The notes beneath the pieces were generated by a model. It did not search any database. It worked only from the letters and a program-made list of their open reading frames with translations, and was not told the origin of the DNA. A stretch of DNA of 64,000 nt from the NCBI RefSeq assembly GCF_023078275.1, contig NC_062984.1, forward strand, positions 20,060,578 through 20,124,577, in the 5' to 3' direction. The position numbers and the translations under genes were made by a program. Below, piece after piece: positions 1-11,571 of the stretch (position 1 is its first letter; the number at the start of each line of letters is the position of its first letter). Source of the DNA: Leguminivora glycinivorella. Its lineage: Eukaryota; Arthropoda; Insecta; Lepidoptera; Tortricidae.

Positions 1-302
1 TATAATCCTTACTATCCATACTATCCATACTAATATTATAAATGCGAAAGTAACTCTGTCTGTCTGTCTGTCTGTCTGTCTGTTACGCTTTCCCGCTTAA
101 ACCACGCAACCGATTTTGATGAAATTTGGAACAGACAATCTTTAGACCCTGAGACAGAACATAGGCTACTTTTTATTTCGAAAAAAAGGGATGAAGGGGT
201 TGAAAAAGAGGTTGAAAGTTTGTATGGGATTTCTTAATTTTAAAAGATAAAACCATGAAACTTTATATTTTAGCACTTGATAAGAAATCATTGAACATCT
301 TG

Positions 303-477
303 ATAACGGATAGGGATAGGGATTGGGATAGGGATAGGGATTGGGATAGGGATAGGGATAGGGATAGGGATTAGGGATAGGGATAGCGATAGAGATAGCG
401 ATAGCGATAGCGATAGCGATAGCGATAGCGATACGGATACGGATACGGATACGGATACGGATACGGATACGGATAAT
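303..477. repeat. GATAGG/GATAGC/GATACG hexanucleotide microsatellite
   Basis: Hexamer runs change in blocks from GGATAG/GGATTG to GATAGC and then GGATAC. The same block order recurs at 4350-4584 and 26838-26977, so the microsatellite is an internal part of the Helitron-like element. Open frames across it (Asp-Arg or Ser-Leu dipeptide repeats) are artefacts. Confidence 0.9.
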
Positions 478-840
478 ATGGGTATCGTTAGAGGGATACG
501 GATAATCGGTCGGCCGTCTCTTACAATCAATGTGCTCTAAGACGATCGTTGTTTGCTTGCTTGAAGATTACGTTTGCGATAAGTATAAGCAAAATGTAAA
601 AAAATTTAAGGGATAATAGAAAAACCGGCCAAGTGCGAGTTGGACTCGCCCACCGAGGGTTCCGTACAAACTTTCAATGGTTAAAATAATCATACTACTT
701 ATACTCATATTCATTTATTCATATTTTGTAACGCCATTTTACACGTCAAGATTTGATTAAAAAAAATAATATTTATACAGCAATAATACTTAGAGAATAA
801 ATAGACAGAAGATTGAAATTACAAAAAGTTAGGCAATATT

Positions 841-1500
841 CACATAAAAAATGCACAAAAATATTTTTCTAATTAGGTAATAAAAAAATTGTCATTAGTG
901 TAGAACGGGTGCTCGACCAGCCAATTTTTTAAGCGATAGGTACTTAAAGTTCGACACACTAGGCGCTTCAACCACATATTGCGGCAATTTATTATAGACG
1001 GCAGGATCCATCACATGTGTTAATTTGACCGTAAATTGGATTTCGCCAATTTACGGTCGATACCTACTAACTTTCCGGCATTTCGAATGTTGTACTTGGA
1101 ACACATGTTATTAGTTTTGTCACAGAATATATTATGTATAATAGTACAAGTACGGAAGGCTCCTTTGATGTTCACAAAATGACGCCATTCTAAATTCTTA
1201 CCTACATTAACAAACGGACCGCACGCGAGCAGCCAACATTGAATTTTTCCCCTCACTAGCTCGGAAACACGTGTTTTGTCCTTCAATACCAACGGGTAAA
1301 AACGCATTTTACCCACTAGTGAGTGGGTAAAGTAATTCGACCTTGAATAAATTCAAATGAACTGCTTTAAAATTGATAAAAGTAGGTGAATCTAGTAATA
1401 AAGATCATTTACCACCTGTGGAACTACTGGAAGCAGTGATAAACGCATTTCTTGCGTTGTAGTTTCCTCGCTACAGTGAGGGGAAAAGTTTTGTGTTACA
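841..1500. repeat. Interspersed repeat, copy A of the 49.7-50.3 kb repeat
   Basis: Nearly identical to 49694-50255, with scattered substitutions and small indels. It contains a MITE at 1245-1487. On the minus strand both copies have a short open stretch (1316 down to about 880) that needs frame changes to read through. I cannot assign it to a known protein. Confidence 0.7.
1245..1487. mobile_element. MITE with TTTTCCCCTCACTA ends
   Basis: Inverted ends TTTTCCCCTCACTA and CAGTGAGGGGAAAA bound about 240 bp. Other copies lie at 21031-21268, 21486-21724 (opposite orientation) and, truncated, at about 50093-50251. No coding capacity. Confidence 0.7.
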
Positions 1501-1794
1501 CTCGGGTGCAAATGTATTTTACTTCTCGTGTGTTAAAAAACTCGCAAGTTCAGGATTCTATAAATAACTCGCAAGTTCATGATTCTTCAAATAACTATTA
1601 TACAAATAACTATTATTGCGCCGCGCGAAGGTCGTCGCCAATGAATGGGCCGCGAACTCGCGGCCGCTGACATGTAGTTGTAGCGCGGCGATAGAATCGC
1701 GAAGTGAGCCGCCCCTGGTTTTGTATGCTGCCAAGTTCTCTCTTACATAAATGGCTACCTGCATGATAACTATTGCAGGCAGTGTAATGAGTGT

Positions 1795-2028
1795 AAAGCT
1801 AGGAACATACTACGCGGACGTCCGTCGTAAATCGACCGCGACCGCGACCGAACAGTGTGCACGGAACAAAACATCCAGCGAGCCAGATTTCGAACGGACG
1901 TCCATGCGCTCAAGGCCACGTCCACGTCCGTCGACCGATAGTTTGCACGGTTAAGTGTATATTCATTGTCCAGATCCCCGTCCGCGGTCGATTTACGACG
2001 GACGTCCGCGTAGTGTGTTCCTAGCTTA
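1795..2028. mobile_element. Palindromic MITE with about 45-bp TIRs
   Basis: The left arm (TAAAGCTAGGAACATACTAC onward) and right arm (ending GTGTGTTCCTAGCTTA) are inverted copies for about 45 bp, including GCGGACGTCCGTCGTAAATC. The centre is GC-rich and non-coding. Confidence 0.85.
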
Positions 2029-2035
2029 AGGATTC

Positions 2036-2396
2036 TTATTTTTTAAAGAGTTCTTGTGTCTGTCCGGAGTGTCTACTGTCTACAGGTACCTGAGCAACGA
2101 TCCTGACAGCTCGTTTCTGAAAGCGAAAGACCCTCTCCCATTCAGGACAACATCCCCAGACCAGACCTCCGCAACGTACTGTATTAATGAATGGACAGTG
2201 GCGAAATAGCATGTCCGGGCTGCTTCTGGAGCCACAGACTTTGCAACTCGACCTAAGGCAAAGCATGCACTGCCCCGACTACCACACGGTTTATCTACTT
2301 GCTGGTCCCAGTTTAAGCCCTGATCAATCTTTAAACCTAGGAAAGTAGTCGTGGATGCCTGTTCAAGTATTTTCCCATTAATTATGAACTATCAAC
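2036..2396 (-). pseudogene. Non-LTR retrotransposon RT fragment (jockey/CR1 type)
   Basis: Minus-strand translation gives two pieces of the RT thumb/connection region. The upstream piece, from about 2396, reads INGKILEQASTTTFLGLKID, matching the 'FLGL.ID..L.W' motif. The downstream piece reads GLVWGCCPEWERVFRFQKRA, matching the 'LWG......V...QKRA.R' motif. A frame break separates them and there is no catalytic core. Dead LINE fragment, opposite in orientation to the LINE tail next to it. Confidence 0.7.
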
Positions 2397-2445
2397 GGCG
2401 TGGTCATGCGACCCGAAAGATTAAAATGCACAAAGTGTAATTAAA

Positions 2446-3820
2446 ATGTTGGCAGCCTGTATCGCAACTGGAGGACCTACGGAAGTAATTAGGACAATAG
2501 ATCCTTCCTCCTTCCTCCTTCCTTCCTCCTCCTTCCTTCGGTCCTTTGAGTCGTCGGCACCCAGGCCCCTTCTAAGTACAGGTTTGTACAAGTTTCTAAT
2601 GAGTCGACTCGGCAACGCACATGTGCCACTCCTTGAGTGGCAGGCGTCCATATGTAACAGTGACCGCTTTCCATCAGGCGGACCGTATGCATGTTTGCCA
2701 CCTACGTGGTACAAAAAAAAATCTCGACGAATTCACCTTAAACATTAAAAACTAAATCAAAATCGATTGATTCGTTCGGGAGCTATGATGCCAGACAGAC
2801 ATGTCAAGCGTCAAACCTATTATTATTATAACACTCCGTCGTTTTTGCGTTGGTGGTTAAAAACAAGAAACCTCCTTCAAAACTATAATAAAACACAACT
2901 TTCTATGAAAATCGGTAAAGTGCGAGTCGGATTTCGACATTTCCATACAAAAAGGTCATGAGCGCCTGACGACATGTGATAGCAACGTACACTAGATTTG
3001 TACTTTAATGATTTTACGTATATTTTGGAAACTATAAGAGATAGAGCAAATAGACTTCAGATTTTGGTTGTCGGTGGCACAATTTTTTTGTTTTCGTATA
3101 TATACACCATTTTTTGGACCTATTAGGGCAATATTATGGTCAGTGCAGTTCTAAACAGTCTTAAGCGCCTCTTTTTTAGTAGGAACTTAAGTCATTTTGG
3201 CAAATGTTAAAAATTTTAACAATTTCTAAACAGAAATGAATTTCTTTCTACCTGTCCATGGCGCTCACAAAATTTCAAAACATTTAGTAAGTACTTGCAG
3301 CGGCAGTGAGTGAAAATCTCAATTTGAGTTTTTTTCTCTTAAGTCCGACTTACGCTTGACTGTAGATTTCTAATAGGTTTTCCTGTAATCTACAGGTAGA
3401 GGGCTATCTCGTGTATTTTTTTGAAAATTTTACGCTAAGTAGTTTCGGAGATAAGGGGGGGGGAATGGTAATTTTTCTTAAATAACTTCTAAATTACCAA
3501 AATAAAAACTATAAAAAAAATATATTTGAAATGCTTATAAAATGCTCTTTCATTTGATATGTATCACAATATAGTTCTAATAACTTTGATTTTTAATTTT
3601 CAATTTTACCCCCCAAAAGTGCCCCTTATGATTCAATTTCGTTTAATTTCATTTGATTATATTGCATGTCCGTCTTTGGGCCACAGGTTTACATACGTGT
3701 GCCAAATTTCAAGTAAATCGGTCCAGTAGTTTCGGAGAAATCGGCTGTGACAGAGGGACAGACAGACACGCGAGTGATCCTATAAGGGTTCCGTTTTTCC
3801 TCTTTGAGGTACGGAACCCT
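2446..3820 (+). repeat. LINE 3' tail plus GTGCGAGTCGG repeat, duplicate of 53.1-54.5 kb
   Basis: From 2531 this matches 53187-54484 with only scattered differences. The first part (2581-2713) is the tail of a LINE, with the TACAAGTTTCTAATG remnant of the ORF2 end and a terminal TGGTACAAAAA. The second part (about 2909-3820) starts AAAATCGGTAAAGTGCGAG and ends CGGAACCCTAAAAA. Both parts travel together in both copies. Confidence 0.8.
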
Positions 3821-4075
3821 AAAAAGTACTTTTTACCCACCGATCATAGTGTCGAAATACGGGCTATGTTGGATGTTTATAAAGGTTTCCCCAGCGTATA
3901 TAGAATTACCTACGCTGTGGTCGATGTGTAATATTTCTACAATCATTGCAAGCAAAAGTATTATGTGCAATCGAAATAATCGCAGATAAATATACCTACA
4001 GAGAAACCTAAGGATCCAAATGAAAATCTTAATGAATACTTTTATTACGCGGGCGAAGCCGCGGGTAAAAGCTAG

Positions 4076-4985
4076 TAATATTATAAATGCGAAAGTAACT
4101 CTGTCTGTCTGTCTGTCTGTCTGTCTGTTACGCTTTCCCGCTTAAACCACGCAACCGATTTTGATGAAATTTGGAACGGACAATCTTTAGACCCTGAGAC
4201 AGAACATAGGCTACTTTTTATTTCGAAAAAAAGGGATGAAGGGGTTGAAAAAGAGGTTGAAAATTTGTATGGGATTTCTTAATTTTAAAAGATAAAACCA
4301 TGAAACTTTATATTTTAGCACTTGATAAGAAATCATTGAACATCTTGATAACGGATAGGGATAGGGATAGGGATAGGGATTGGGATTGGGATAGGGATAG
4401 GGATAGGGATAGGGATAGGCATAGGGATAGGGATAGGGATAGGGATAGGGATTGGGATAGGGATAGGGATAGGGATAGGGATAGGGATAGGGATAGGGAT
4501 AGGGATAGCGATAGAGATAGCGATAGCGATAGCGATACGGGTACGGATACGGATACGGATACGGATACGGATACGGATACGGATAATATGGGTATCGTTA
4601 GAGGGATACGGATAATCGGTCGGCGGTCTCTTACAATCAATGTGCTCTAAGACGATCGTTGTTTGCTTGCTTGAAGATTACGTTTGCGATAAGTATAAGC
4701 AAAATGTAAAAATTTTGAAGGGATAATAGAAAAAAGTACTTTTTACCCACCGATCATAGTGTCGAAATACGGGCTATGTGGGATGTTTATAAAGGTTTCC
4801 CCAGCGTATATAGAATTACCTACGCTGTGGTCGATGTGTAATATTTCTACAATCATTGCAAGCAAAAGTATTATGTGCAATCGAAATAATCGCAGATAAA
4901 TATACCTACAGACAAACCTAAGGATCCAAATGAAAATCTTAATGAATACTTTTATTACACGGGCGAAGCCGCGGGTAAAAGCTAG
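4076..4985 (+). mobile_element. Helitron-like non-autonomous element, copy 2 (intact)
   Basis: Lies directly after the CTAGT end of copy 1, giving a head-to-tail pair. It has a CTGT microsatellite near the 5' end, the hexamer array, and a 3' hairpin followed by CTAG (4982-4985) then T. Non-coding. It is the reference that shows where copies 1 and 3 were interrupted. Confidence 0.75.
4350..4584. repeat. GATAGG to GATACG microsatellite
   Basis: Same block order as at 303-477 but with a longer GATAGG block, so array length differs between neighbouring copies. Long open frames on both strands reflect the hexamer period only. Confidence 0.9.
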
Positions 4986-6029
4986 TTCATAATATAACAG
5001 TCACATAAACTGCTATCTTGAGTACCACAACTTTCAAACTATTTCACGTTTGATTTCAACGACGTATTTTATTACAACCGTTTTATTCAATCCTAAACGT
5101 CCAGCATTCTTATAAAATCTCCCGAAACGTCAAATTATCAGTTCCAAGTCATATTAATCGCGCGGTTGCTTCAGAAAGAAGTTCGGAAACCCTCAAGAGT
5201 ATACATTAGCATTTCTTTTGAAATCCTTTGCTAAGTAGGGCGCTTGGCGTGATCTGAATACATTTGATAACATGTTGGTTAAGTTTTACGAAGTGCTGAA
5301 GTGTGAAGAATCAGAACACGTGTAAGAACCATTGATTTTATTTTCATGCCTTTTCGAATTTGTATTAAAATTATTCCTAAGTAGCCTGTCTGGGAAAGAG
5401 AGGCCTTTGCCCAGAAATAGGACGATGACAGATACTTGAGACAGATCAGGAGTCTCCGACTACCGAGATTCAACGCGAAAACGAGTCTGGCCTACGTAAT
5501 TTGAAATTGCCATTTTTTTTTTTATTATTATGAGAAATATAAATATGCTCGGAACATTACAGTGCAAAACAAAACATACGTACATAATTATATGTAAGTA
5601 CTGTCAATAAGTACTATCTCAGAGTACTATACCTATATAATAGGAATCAATATAGTTTAGGTACCTATATATTTACACGTATAATACACGTCTGGCAAGA
5701 GTCCGGGGGATTATTGCTATTGTCAATGCTTACCACGCGATCTTTCAGTCGTAGCTTCAAAATTGTATTGTAGTAGTAATTTATAATTTTTAAGAAAAAA
5801 AAACCGTCGCCTTTCGGGTTCTGGTGAAAGCTACTTGCGAATGTTGGATTATGTAGAAATGTGTAAGTATTTTTTAAAACTTAGATGGCTACACAAATGA
5901 ATATACGTATAACGTTAAGGTTTGAGGAGTTTCCTCAATTCCTCATGAATCCGATTATATTATAAGAAATCGAAGCTTGACAAACTTTGACTTGAAAACT
6001 CAATATGCTTAACAAACATTTTAACTAAA
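4986..6029. other. AT-rich spacer without a recognisable gene
   Basis: No coding sequence. A degenerate LINE/SINE-like tail (AGAGGCCTTTGCCCAGAAATAGGAC) is visible near 5398-5422. The stretch from about 5910 resembles the TTTGAGGAGTTTCCTC motif of the repeat that follows. Confidence 0.5.
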
Positions 6030-6770
6030 TAAATGTCACTGTTCTGAACTTAAATGCATGCTTTTCTTACAAAAATACCAAAGTCACTATGAGTGTGCCG
6101 TTCAGATTTGAGGAGTTCGGTTCTGACTATCATCAGCAGTTCCACTGCACCAAATGTCACTGTTCTGGACGTAAGTGCATGCTGTTCTTATAAAAATACC
6201 AAAGTCACTATAAGCGTGCCGTTCAGATTTGAGGAGTTTGGTTCTGACCATCATCAGCAGTCCCACTGTACCAAATGTCACTGTTCTAGACGTAAGTGCA
6301 TGCTGTTCTTATAAAAATACCAAAGTCACTATAAGCGTGCGTTTCAGATTTGAGGAGTTTGGTTCTGACCATCATCAGCAGTTCCACTGTACCAAATGTC
6401 ACTGTTCTAGACGTAAGCGCATGCTGTTCTTATAAAAATGGCAAAGTCACTATAAGCGTGCCGTTCAGATTTGAGGAGTTTGGTTCTGGCCATCATCAGC
6501 AGTTCCACTGCACCAAATGTCACTGTTCTGGACGAAAGTGCATGCTGTTCTTATAAAAATACCAAAGTCACTATAAGCGTGCCGTTCAGATTTGAGGAGT
6601 TCGGTTCTGACCATCATCAGCAATTCCACTGCACCAAATGTCACTGTTCTGGACGAAAGTGCATGCTGTTCTTATAAAAATACCAAAGTCACTATAAGCG
6701 TGCCGTTCAGATTTGAAGAGTTCCATTCTGGCCATCATCAGCAGTTCCACTAAATGCATGCTGTTCCTTT
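6030..6770 (+). repeat. 121-bp tandem repeat, about six units
   Basis: The motif TTCAGATTTGAGGAGTT recurs at about 6106, 6227, 6348, 6469, 6590 and 6711 (last copy slightly altered), a constant 121-bp step. Each unit contains ATCATCAGCAGTTCCACTG and AAATGTCACTGTTCT. A unit of 121 bp shifts frame each copy, so the short open frames are not proteins. The motif continues at 8217, after the GC-rich block. Confidence 0.95.
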
Positions 6771-6790
6771 AAAAACACAAATATCACCAT

Positions 6791-7606
6791 GTGTATGCCT
6801 TTCAGATACCCACCGAAACCACACCAACCCACGAACCCGCCGCCGGCCTCACAGAGCCGCGGCCCGCCGTCGCCCCGACTCCAGACACCACTTCGCCCCC
6901 GCGGGAAGTCCCTTACTGGCCTCCCCCGTGCAGTCACCAGGATCGTGCTAGTATCCTGGCCGACAGCTCGGGTAAAGCTGGGTCCTTGCCCTTTTCACCT
7001 TCACAGGGGACAAGGGGCAGGGATGCATACCTTAGGTTGAAGGGATATTTCCGCGGCGAGTGCGAGTACGTGGACCTCTGGCCTGATGACCACATGATCC
7101 TCCGCCACGCGGAGGAAAACCCGGACTCCAAGATAGCCAAGTTACTGGGACAGATGGGCAAACCGCCCCTCCCAGTCAAGCCGCCGACGCTCGAGGAGAT
7201 TCTCTTGAGCATCGGCCCTCCGCCTTACATCGCGCCGGACCCCACCGAGGGTCCTGAAGACACCATGGACTGGCCAGTGGCCCCCATCCTGGGGGTCTCG
7301 GCCACCACCCCGCCAGGCCACGACCGCGCGCCCGCCGCTGCAGTCGACCCGGCGCCGCCGCCGACGCTCGAGGAAGTTCTCCTGAGCGTCGGCCCACCGC
7401 CATACATCGCACAAGAAAACACCACGGACCGGCCCGTGGCCCCCTTCCCGGGGGCCTCGGCCTCCACCCCGCCAAACCACGACCGCGAACGTCGCTACGC
7501 CAGCCAGCAACCCCGCGTCCGCCGCAGTGCCCGCTGCGGAACCGAGACAGCAGGCCGCACCCCGCGCGGCCCCCAGCACCCGCAGAACACGCAAGCCGAG
7601 CGCTGA
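6791..7606 (+). CDS. Hypothetical proline-rich protein in a GC-rich block
   Basis: I do not recognise this protein. The frame is open for 271 codons and is far richer in G+C than its surroundings. It has no early ATG; the first in-frame ATG is near residue 102, and a CTTTCAG resembling a splice acceptor lies just inside the left edge, so it may be an exon or a truncated copy. Residues about 76-125 look globular (DAYLRLKGYFRGE, then EYVDLWPDDHMILRH). Next come two tandem copies of a roughly 60-residue proline-rich unit, each beginning 'PPTLEE.LLS.GPPPYIA' (near 7180 and 7360). A neighbouring frame, 7527-8006, is also open and Pro/Arg-rich, possibly after a frameshift. TE-encoded ORF and captured host exon are both possible. 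Confidence 0.4.
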   Translation: MYAFQIPTETTPTHEPAAGLTEPRPAVAPTPDTTSPPREVPYWPPPCSHQDRASILADSSGKAGSLPFSPSQGTRGRDAYLRLKGYFRGECEYVDLWPDDHMILRHAEENPDSKIAKLLGQMGKPPLPVKPPTLEEILLSIGPPPYIAPDPTEGPEDTMDWPVAPILGVSATTPPGHDRAPAAAVDPAPPPTLEEVLLSVGPPPYIAQENTTDRPVAPFPGASASTPPNHDRERRYASQQPRVRRSARCGTETAGRTPRGPQHPQNTQAER

Positions 7607-8216
7607 CCCCCGCAAGGGCGCCAGACACGCTCCTACTTGCTCCGTGGCACCCTCACAGGGCACCGCGGATCCCGCCGACTCAGCGCCTACCGCAATCTCT
7701 CCGACGGGCCCCGGACCGCCGGCCGGCCGCTGCCCTAGGTGGCAGGCAGCCGCGCCGCTACACGCGCGCCCGCCGGAGAACCGCCGCCGCCACTGTCAGC
7801 CGTTACGAGCCGACAGCCCAGGACGACGAACGAGGAACCTCGTCGCCCCCGACAACCCACGCACGCCTAACGGACACCAGCAACCCCACAAGGACGACGG
7901 AGATGGAGCACCCGCCGCCCCCACTACGCCGCTGACAGGCTACCCGTTAGCCGCAGACTGGCCATCACCAACACCAACGGCGGCCCGTCCAAGAAGCCAC
8001 GCCTAGAAGGCACCCGCTCCACCCACTGAGCTTGCGTCAGGCCTGTCCCGGTCAGACGGGCTAGACGCAGTTCGCTGCAACCACAGCTATCAACGAGGGC
8101 GCCGAAAAGACCCGCCCACTATCGTGGGCGGCGGAAGAAACCGCCAAAAATCCTAGAAAAGGATGGGAAGGCTACCGATGTCCTCAACAGAGGAACGTCG
8201 ATGAAGACTCGATGCG
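6808..8216 (+). other. GC-rich insert flanked by a 13-bp direct repeat
   Basis: A 1.4-kb block of very different base composition interrupts the 121-bp repeat. ATGCCTTTCAGAT occurs exactly at both edges (6795-6807 and 8217-8229), as a target-site duplication would. I see neither poly-A nor terminal inverted repeats, so the mechanism is open. Confidence 0.55.
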
Positions 8217-8486
8217 ATGCCTTTCAGATTCGAGGAGTTCCCTCGATTTCTCTAGGATCCCATCATCAGAACTGGGTTCTGAGAAAAATGGGTCCAATCT
8301 GTATGCATATACATTCAATCAAAAAAAAATTTTTCAAAATCGGTCCAGAAACGACGAAGATATCGAGGAACAAACATTAAAAAAAAAAAAACATACAGAC
8401 GACTTGATAACCGTCCTTCTTGAGAGATATGAGGCGACGGTTAAAAATAGCGTTAGTTGTCAATGGATGTAGCTTTTGTTGATGAG
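8217..8486 (+). repeat. Right-hand part of the interrupted 121-bp-repeat element
   Basis: Resumes TTCAGATTCGAGGAGTTCCC, then CATCATCAGAACTGGGTTCT and the A-rich AAAATCGGTCCAGAAACGAC segment. I recognise this as a common lepidopteran repeat. Non-coding. Confidence 0.6.
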
Positions 8487-8696
8487 ATAAGCTTTTGTCG
8501 CTGGATAGGAATGGCATCCTATGGCACCAAAAAGTTGTCCAAAAATATCCCTTTTCTCGTACCCTGTACCTATGTTTTTTTCCAAAATATGTTAATCGAC
8601 CTTTTGGTTAATCGAAGGACATAACTATCGAACCTAAACCCTGTACATCCACACAGGATATTGAATTGGAATTGACTAAATTAAACACTTTGTATT

Positions 8697-8805
8697 TTAA
8701 CCGTTTCTGTGCGGATGACACGACAGGCGTGTCATCTTAAAATCGAAAAAGTTGTTCCCGCCACAGTGTAAAGCTTTCGTAAATGGAACACAACGAATAG
8801 GTTAA
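8697..8805. mobile_element. TTAA-flanked MITE, copy 1
   Basis: Bounded by TTAA at 8697-8700 and 8802-8805, with ends CCGTTTCTGTGCGGATGACA and an imperfect inverse AACGAATAGG. It lacks about 35 bp present in copies 2 and 3. TTAA target and CC-starting ends suggest piggyBac-type mobilisation. Confidence 0.75.
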
Positions 8806-9809
8806 GAGGTCACTTTGATATAAAACGGCGTATTCGATGAAAATTCTCGTTAAGCGCCAAGAACAACCCAGGCCGGCAAACTTGAAACTAATTTCACTAA
8901 TCGGATTACTCTATTATCGACGTGTAGCGGGTTAAATTGTTCCGACGCAGTTGGATGAGCTATTTAATTGATGTATACGGTAGACTGTATTGTTTTGACA
9001 TGCTTGAGCATACGTCTTGATTAATAATAAGGTTATTTTCCATTTCTCCTTGGTGCTCAATAGTTTTATTGATTCGGATTAGGAAAAAATACAAAAAAGG
9101 CTTATGAAATGGTCATGTATGTCAGTTCTAATTTTTTCCAATGAAGTGTTACTTAATAAATTGTAGTCCATCACTTTTACCGAATATCCCAGACACCCCA
9201 GTAGGTACACTAGCTTTGAGAACTAGGGAGGAAATAGTCGAAAGTATTTGTATGGTGAATGATTGCCTCTTGTTGCGTCTTAAATATTTTATTCCTTCTC
9301 TTTCATCAAGCTTTCATAAGCTTGGAATTTAATTATACTATGACAATTCACTGTACAAGGAAAAAAACTTGATTCAGAATAAACAATCTAAGTAGTTTCT
9401 AATTCACGATCATAATGGAAATTTATATAATTAATTAATTTATATATTAACGCAGATTAATTTAAACTGTAATTTATCATTATGAAATAAACAAACTAAA
9501 CTAAACTAAGAAGTGTAGAATAGGTAGTCTAAATAAAACCAGAAACACAATTATATTAAAGTATACGCTAACGGCATGGCACATCAAAAGGCGACTCGAA
9601 CTTATGCACAAACATTTATTATTATCACGCGCTAAGTCGCAAAGACTTCAAAGGGTCAAAAGGGATAGGGCTATTCATGTAATTTCCACTGAATTCATCA
9701 TCAATCACACGAGAATGATGCACCTTGGTGGAACGCTACAATGCAATTGGCTTTATGAGCTGCACTCGCGCGATTGGTTGCGTCGACTGCACGCTTGGCT
9801 CGCATTCAT
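8806..9809. other. No recognisable gene
   Basis: AT-rich sequence with no coding signal. The segment near 9223-9260 (GGGAGGAAATAGTCGA) recurs near 23036, so at least part is old repeat. Confidence 0.4.
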
Positions 9810-9839
9810 GTACAGTGGTATCAATCAATACCACTGTAC
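9810..9839. repeat. 12-bp-arm hairpin
   Basis: GTACAGTGGTAT, a six-base loop, then ATACCACTGTAC: perfect arms in otherwise featureless sequence. Role unknown. Confidence 0.8.
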
Positions 9840-10904
9840 CGGCACCTCTTTCAGTGCATATATTTTTTTTTATTTTTTTTTATAGCCGGAAAATACTCCA
9901 TAGATTATTACTAATATTAAGATAATAATTTAACTAAATTAAATTAAAATTAATAAAACTAAAACTAAAATAAATCTAGTAGGACCCGCGGTTATATATG
10001 TCCTGTCCTTACGAAGTAGTATGTGTGTCAATGCTCTGTCGTATGAAAATTCACACCCTCCCTAACTCACTAACTTAGGGAAAACTTTGCCAAAACACTT
10101 TTAGACCCTTTTGGTATACAATAGGCACAAATTTGGCTTTTGTAAAAAGTGTAAATAGGTGAAGAAAGAAAAAGTAAAATTGGGTATTTTATTTATAACA
10201 AATGAAACCATTAGAAGATTTTTCAGAAGAAGACTTATAAATATTTTAGACAGTGAAATATTAGAAGTATCAGAACTCCTATTTTGAATTCTCTAGGTTA
10301 GATTTCAAGGTAGGATTTTTAATTATTTGCACTCATTTCAAGCTGTTGAGCTGTTTAGACTGAGGATGAAAATAGTTTCTTGAATTAAATATTAGACGAA
10401 GAATAGGTACAGAATACATCTTCTACACGTGGAAAAACATAAATAATGTGACTGTGAGTTAATGAAACAAGAAACAGTTTTATATTGACAAAAAAACGGT
10501 TTCATCTAAAATATAAATGAAATATAATAATGGTTATTTGTTTTACAAGCAAAGTTGCTGTTTTAATGCACGTTCTAATCTTGATACCTATCGTAGAGAG
10601 TGGCTCATAATGTGGAATCTTGAGCGTTGCGAGGCTTTCAAGACTCTTAGGTTAAACAAATTTTGCTACCGAGTGAACATTTTTTCCACACAACAACACG
10701 AGGAAAATAATAACTGTACCTAAAGCATCATACGAAATCAAATTCTAAAACTTTTTAACATCTCTGATTGAAAGTCATCATTTAAACGTCAATTTTACCA
10801 ACTTCCGTTTCAATACTGTAGTAGCAATAAATGATTTGGATTTGGAATAGTCTATGTGGAAAATTGTGTCAATTATTAGCATGTTAGTAAAATAATAGTA
10901 CATT
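9840..10904. other. No recognisable gene
   Basis: Low-complexity AT-rich sequence with poly-T and A-rich tracts. Short open frames have no protein-like composition. Confidence 0.4.
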
Positions 10905-11188
10905 GTGCAACAAGGGGAGGAAGTTGAATATTACTAACGAGAGTAAGTTAAATCGCGACAGCTTGCCGGAGTGATTTAAAGACTCGAGTTAGTTATGTTC
11001 ATACTCCCCGAGTTACACACAATGTTTTTCATCACACTCGCAATGTAAAAAATATGTAAAAAGTTAAGTATTACGTTACAAGAAATTTCATTATTCCCTT
11101 GGGAGAACGATTTTTCTATAACTCACGCTCCGCTTGCGTGCAATAGCACATTTAAAGTGCGGGTGTGATGAAATTTTTTTAACGTTAC
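10905..11188. repeat. Probable interspersed repeat (ACAAGGGGAGGAAGTTG type)
   Basis: Begins GTGCAACAAGGGGAGGAAG, with a central SINE-like GC patch. It resembles the 'ATACAAGGGGGCAAAGT' elements at 20866 and 42720. Ends uncertain. Confidence 0.4.
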
Positions 11189-11571
11189 ATCAATTTAAAT
11201 ATTATTATCACAACCGGCTATAATCTCCAGTCTCAAATGGTCTTAACGCTTCCCCACAACAGGACGCCGTATCGGACCGTGCGCGTAATCCACAATAATA
11301 ACACTGGGGCTTGTAAGAGATTATGTCTGTTCTGTTTCGAGCTACAAAGAGCAAGTCCTGTGCTTGTTTGTTTTAGTATTTGTGTTAAAGCCTTGGGATA
11401 CAGGTACAGAATTGTCCGAATAGCATGTAGTAGGATCAGAACTAAAAAACAAAAAAACATGTTATTGTTTTGGTTGATGCACTCATATACAATCTACAAA
11501 TATAATATTTTGACACTTGTAATTAACATTTTCTAAAAAAAATACAACGGTCTAGGATTTCCCCATAAGAC

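Larger units (their letters stand above)
625..3820. mobile_element. Composite insertion with CCGGCC...CGGAACCCT ends
   Basis: Comparison with the uninterrupted copy at 4076-4985 shows 3196 bp inserted in an A-run, with about four A's duplicated. It starts CCGGCCAAGTGCGAG and ends TACGGAACCCT, the ends of a common lepidopteran repeat. The middle is a patchwork: 841-1500 (also at 49694-50255), a palindromic MITE at 1795-2028, a LINE fragment at 2036-2396 and a LINE tail plus second repeat at 2446-3820. It is unclear whether it arrived as one unit or grew by later insertions. Confidence 0.65.
30..4075 (+). mobile_element. Helitron-like non-autonomous element, copy 1 (split)
   Basis: The left part (to 624) and right part (from 3821) match the intact neighbour at 4076-4985 base for base apart from a few changes. 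The 3' end has a GC-rich hairpin (GCGG...CCGC, 4050-4065) followed by CTAG and then T, the signature of Helitron ends. The 5' end starts near AATATTATAAATGCGAAAG and a CTGT microsatellite. It encodes nothing. An unrelated insertion occupies 625-3820. The Helitron call rests on the 3' end and on resemblance to lepidopteran Helitron-derived repeats; the exact 5' base is uncertain. Confidence 0.7.

Noticed and set aside
1020..1316. Minus-strand 98-codon frame in repeat copy A
   Set aside because: Copy B at 49860-50090 has indels that break the frame, and no motif is recognisable. Left as part of the repeat.
4300..4650. Long open frames of alternating Asp-Arg (plus strand) and Ser-Leu (minus strand) residues
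   Set aside because: Produced by a hexanucleotide microsatellite whose period is a multiple of three; open on both strands and variable in length between copies.
5279..5473. 64-codon minus-strand frame
   Set aside because: Overlaps a degenerate LINE/SINE-like tail; composition is not protein-like.
8212..8472. 86-codon plus-strand frame
   Set aside because: Lies across the right part of a non-coding repeat and poly-A runs; no protein features.
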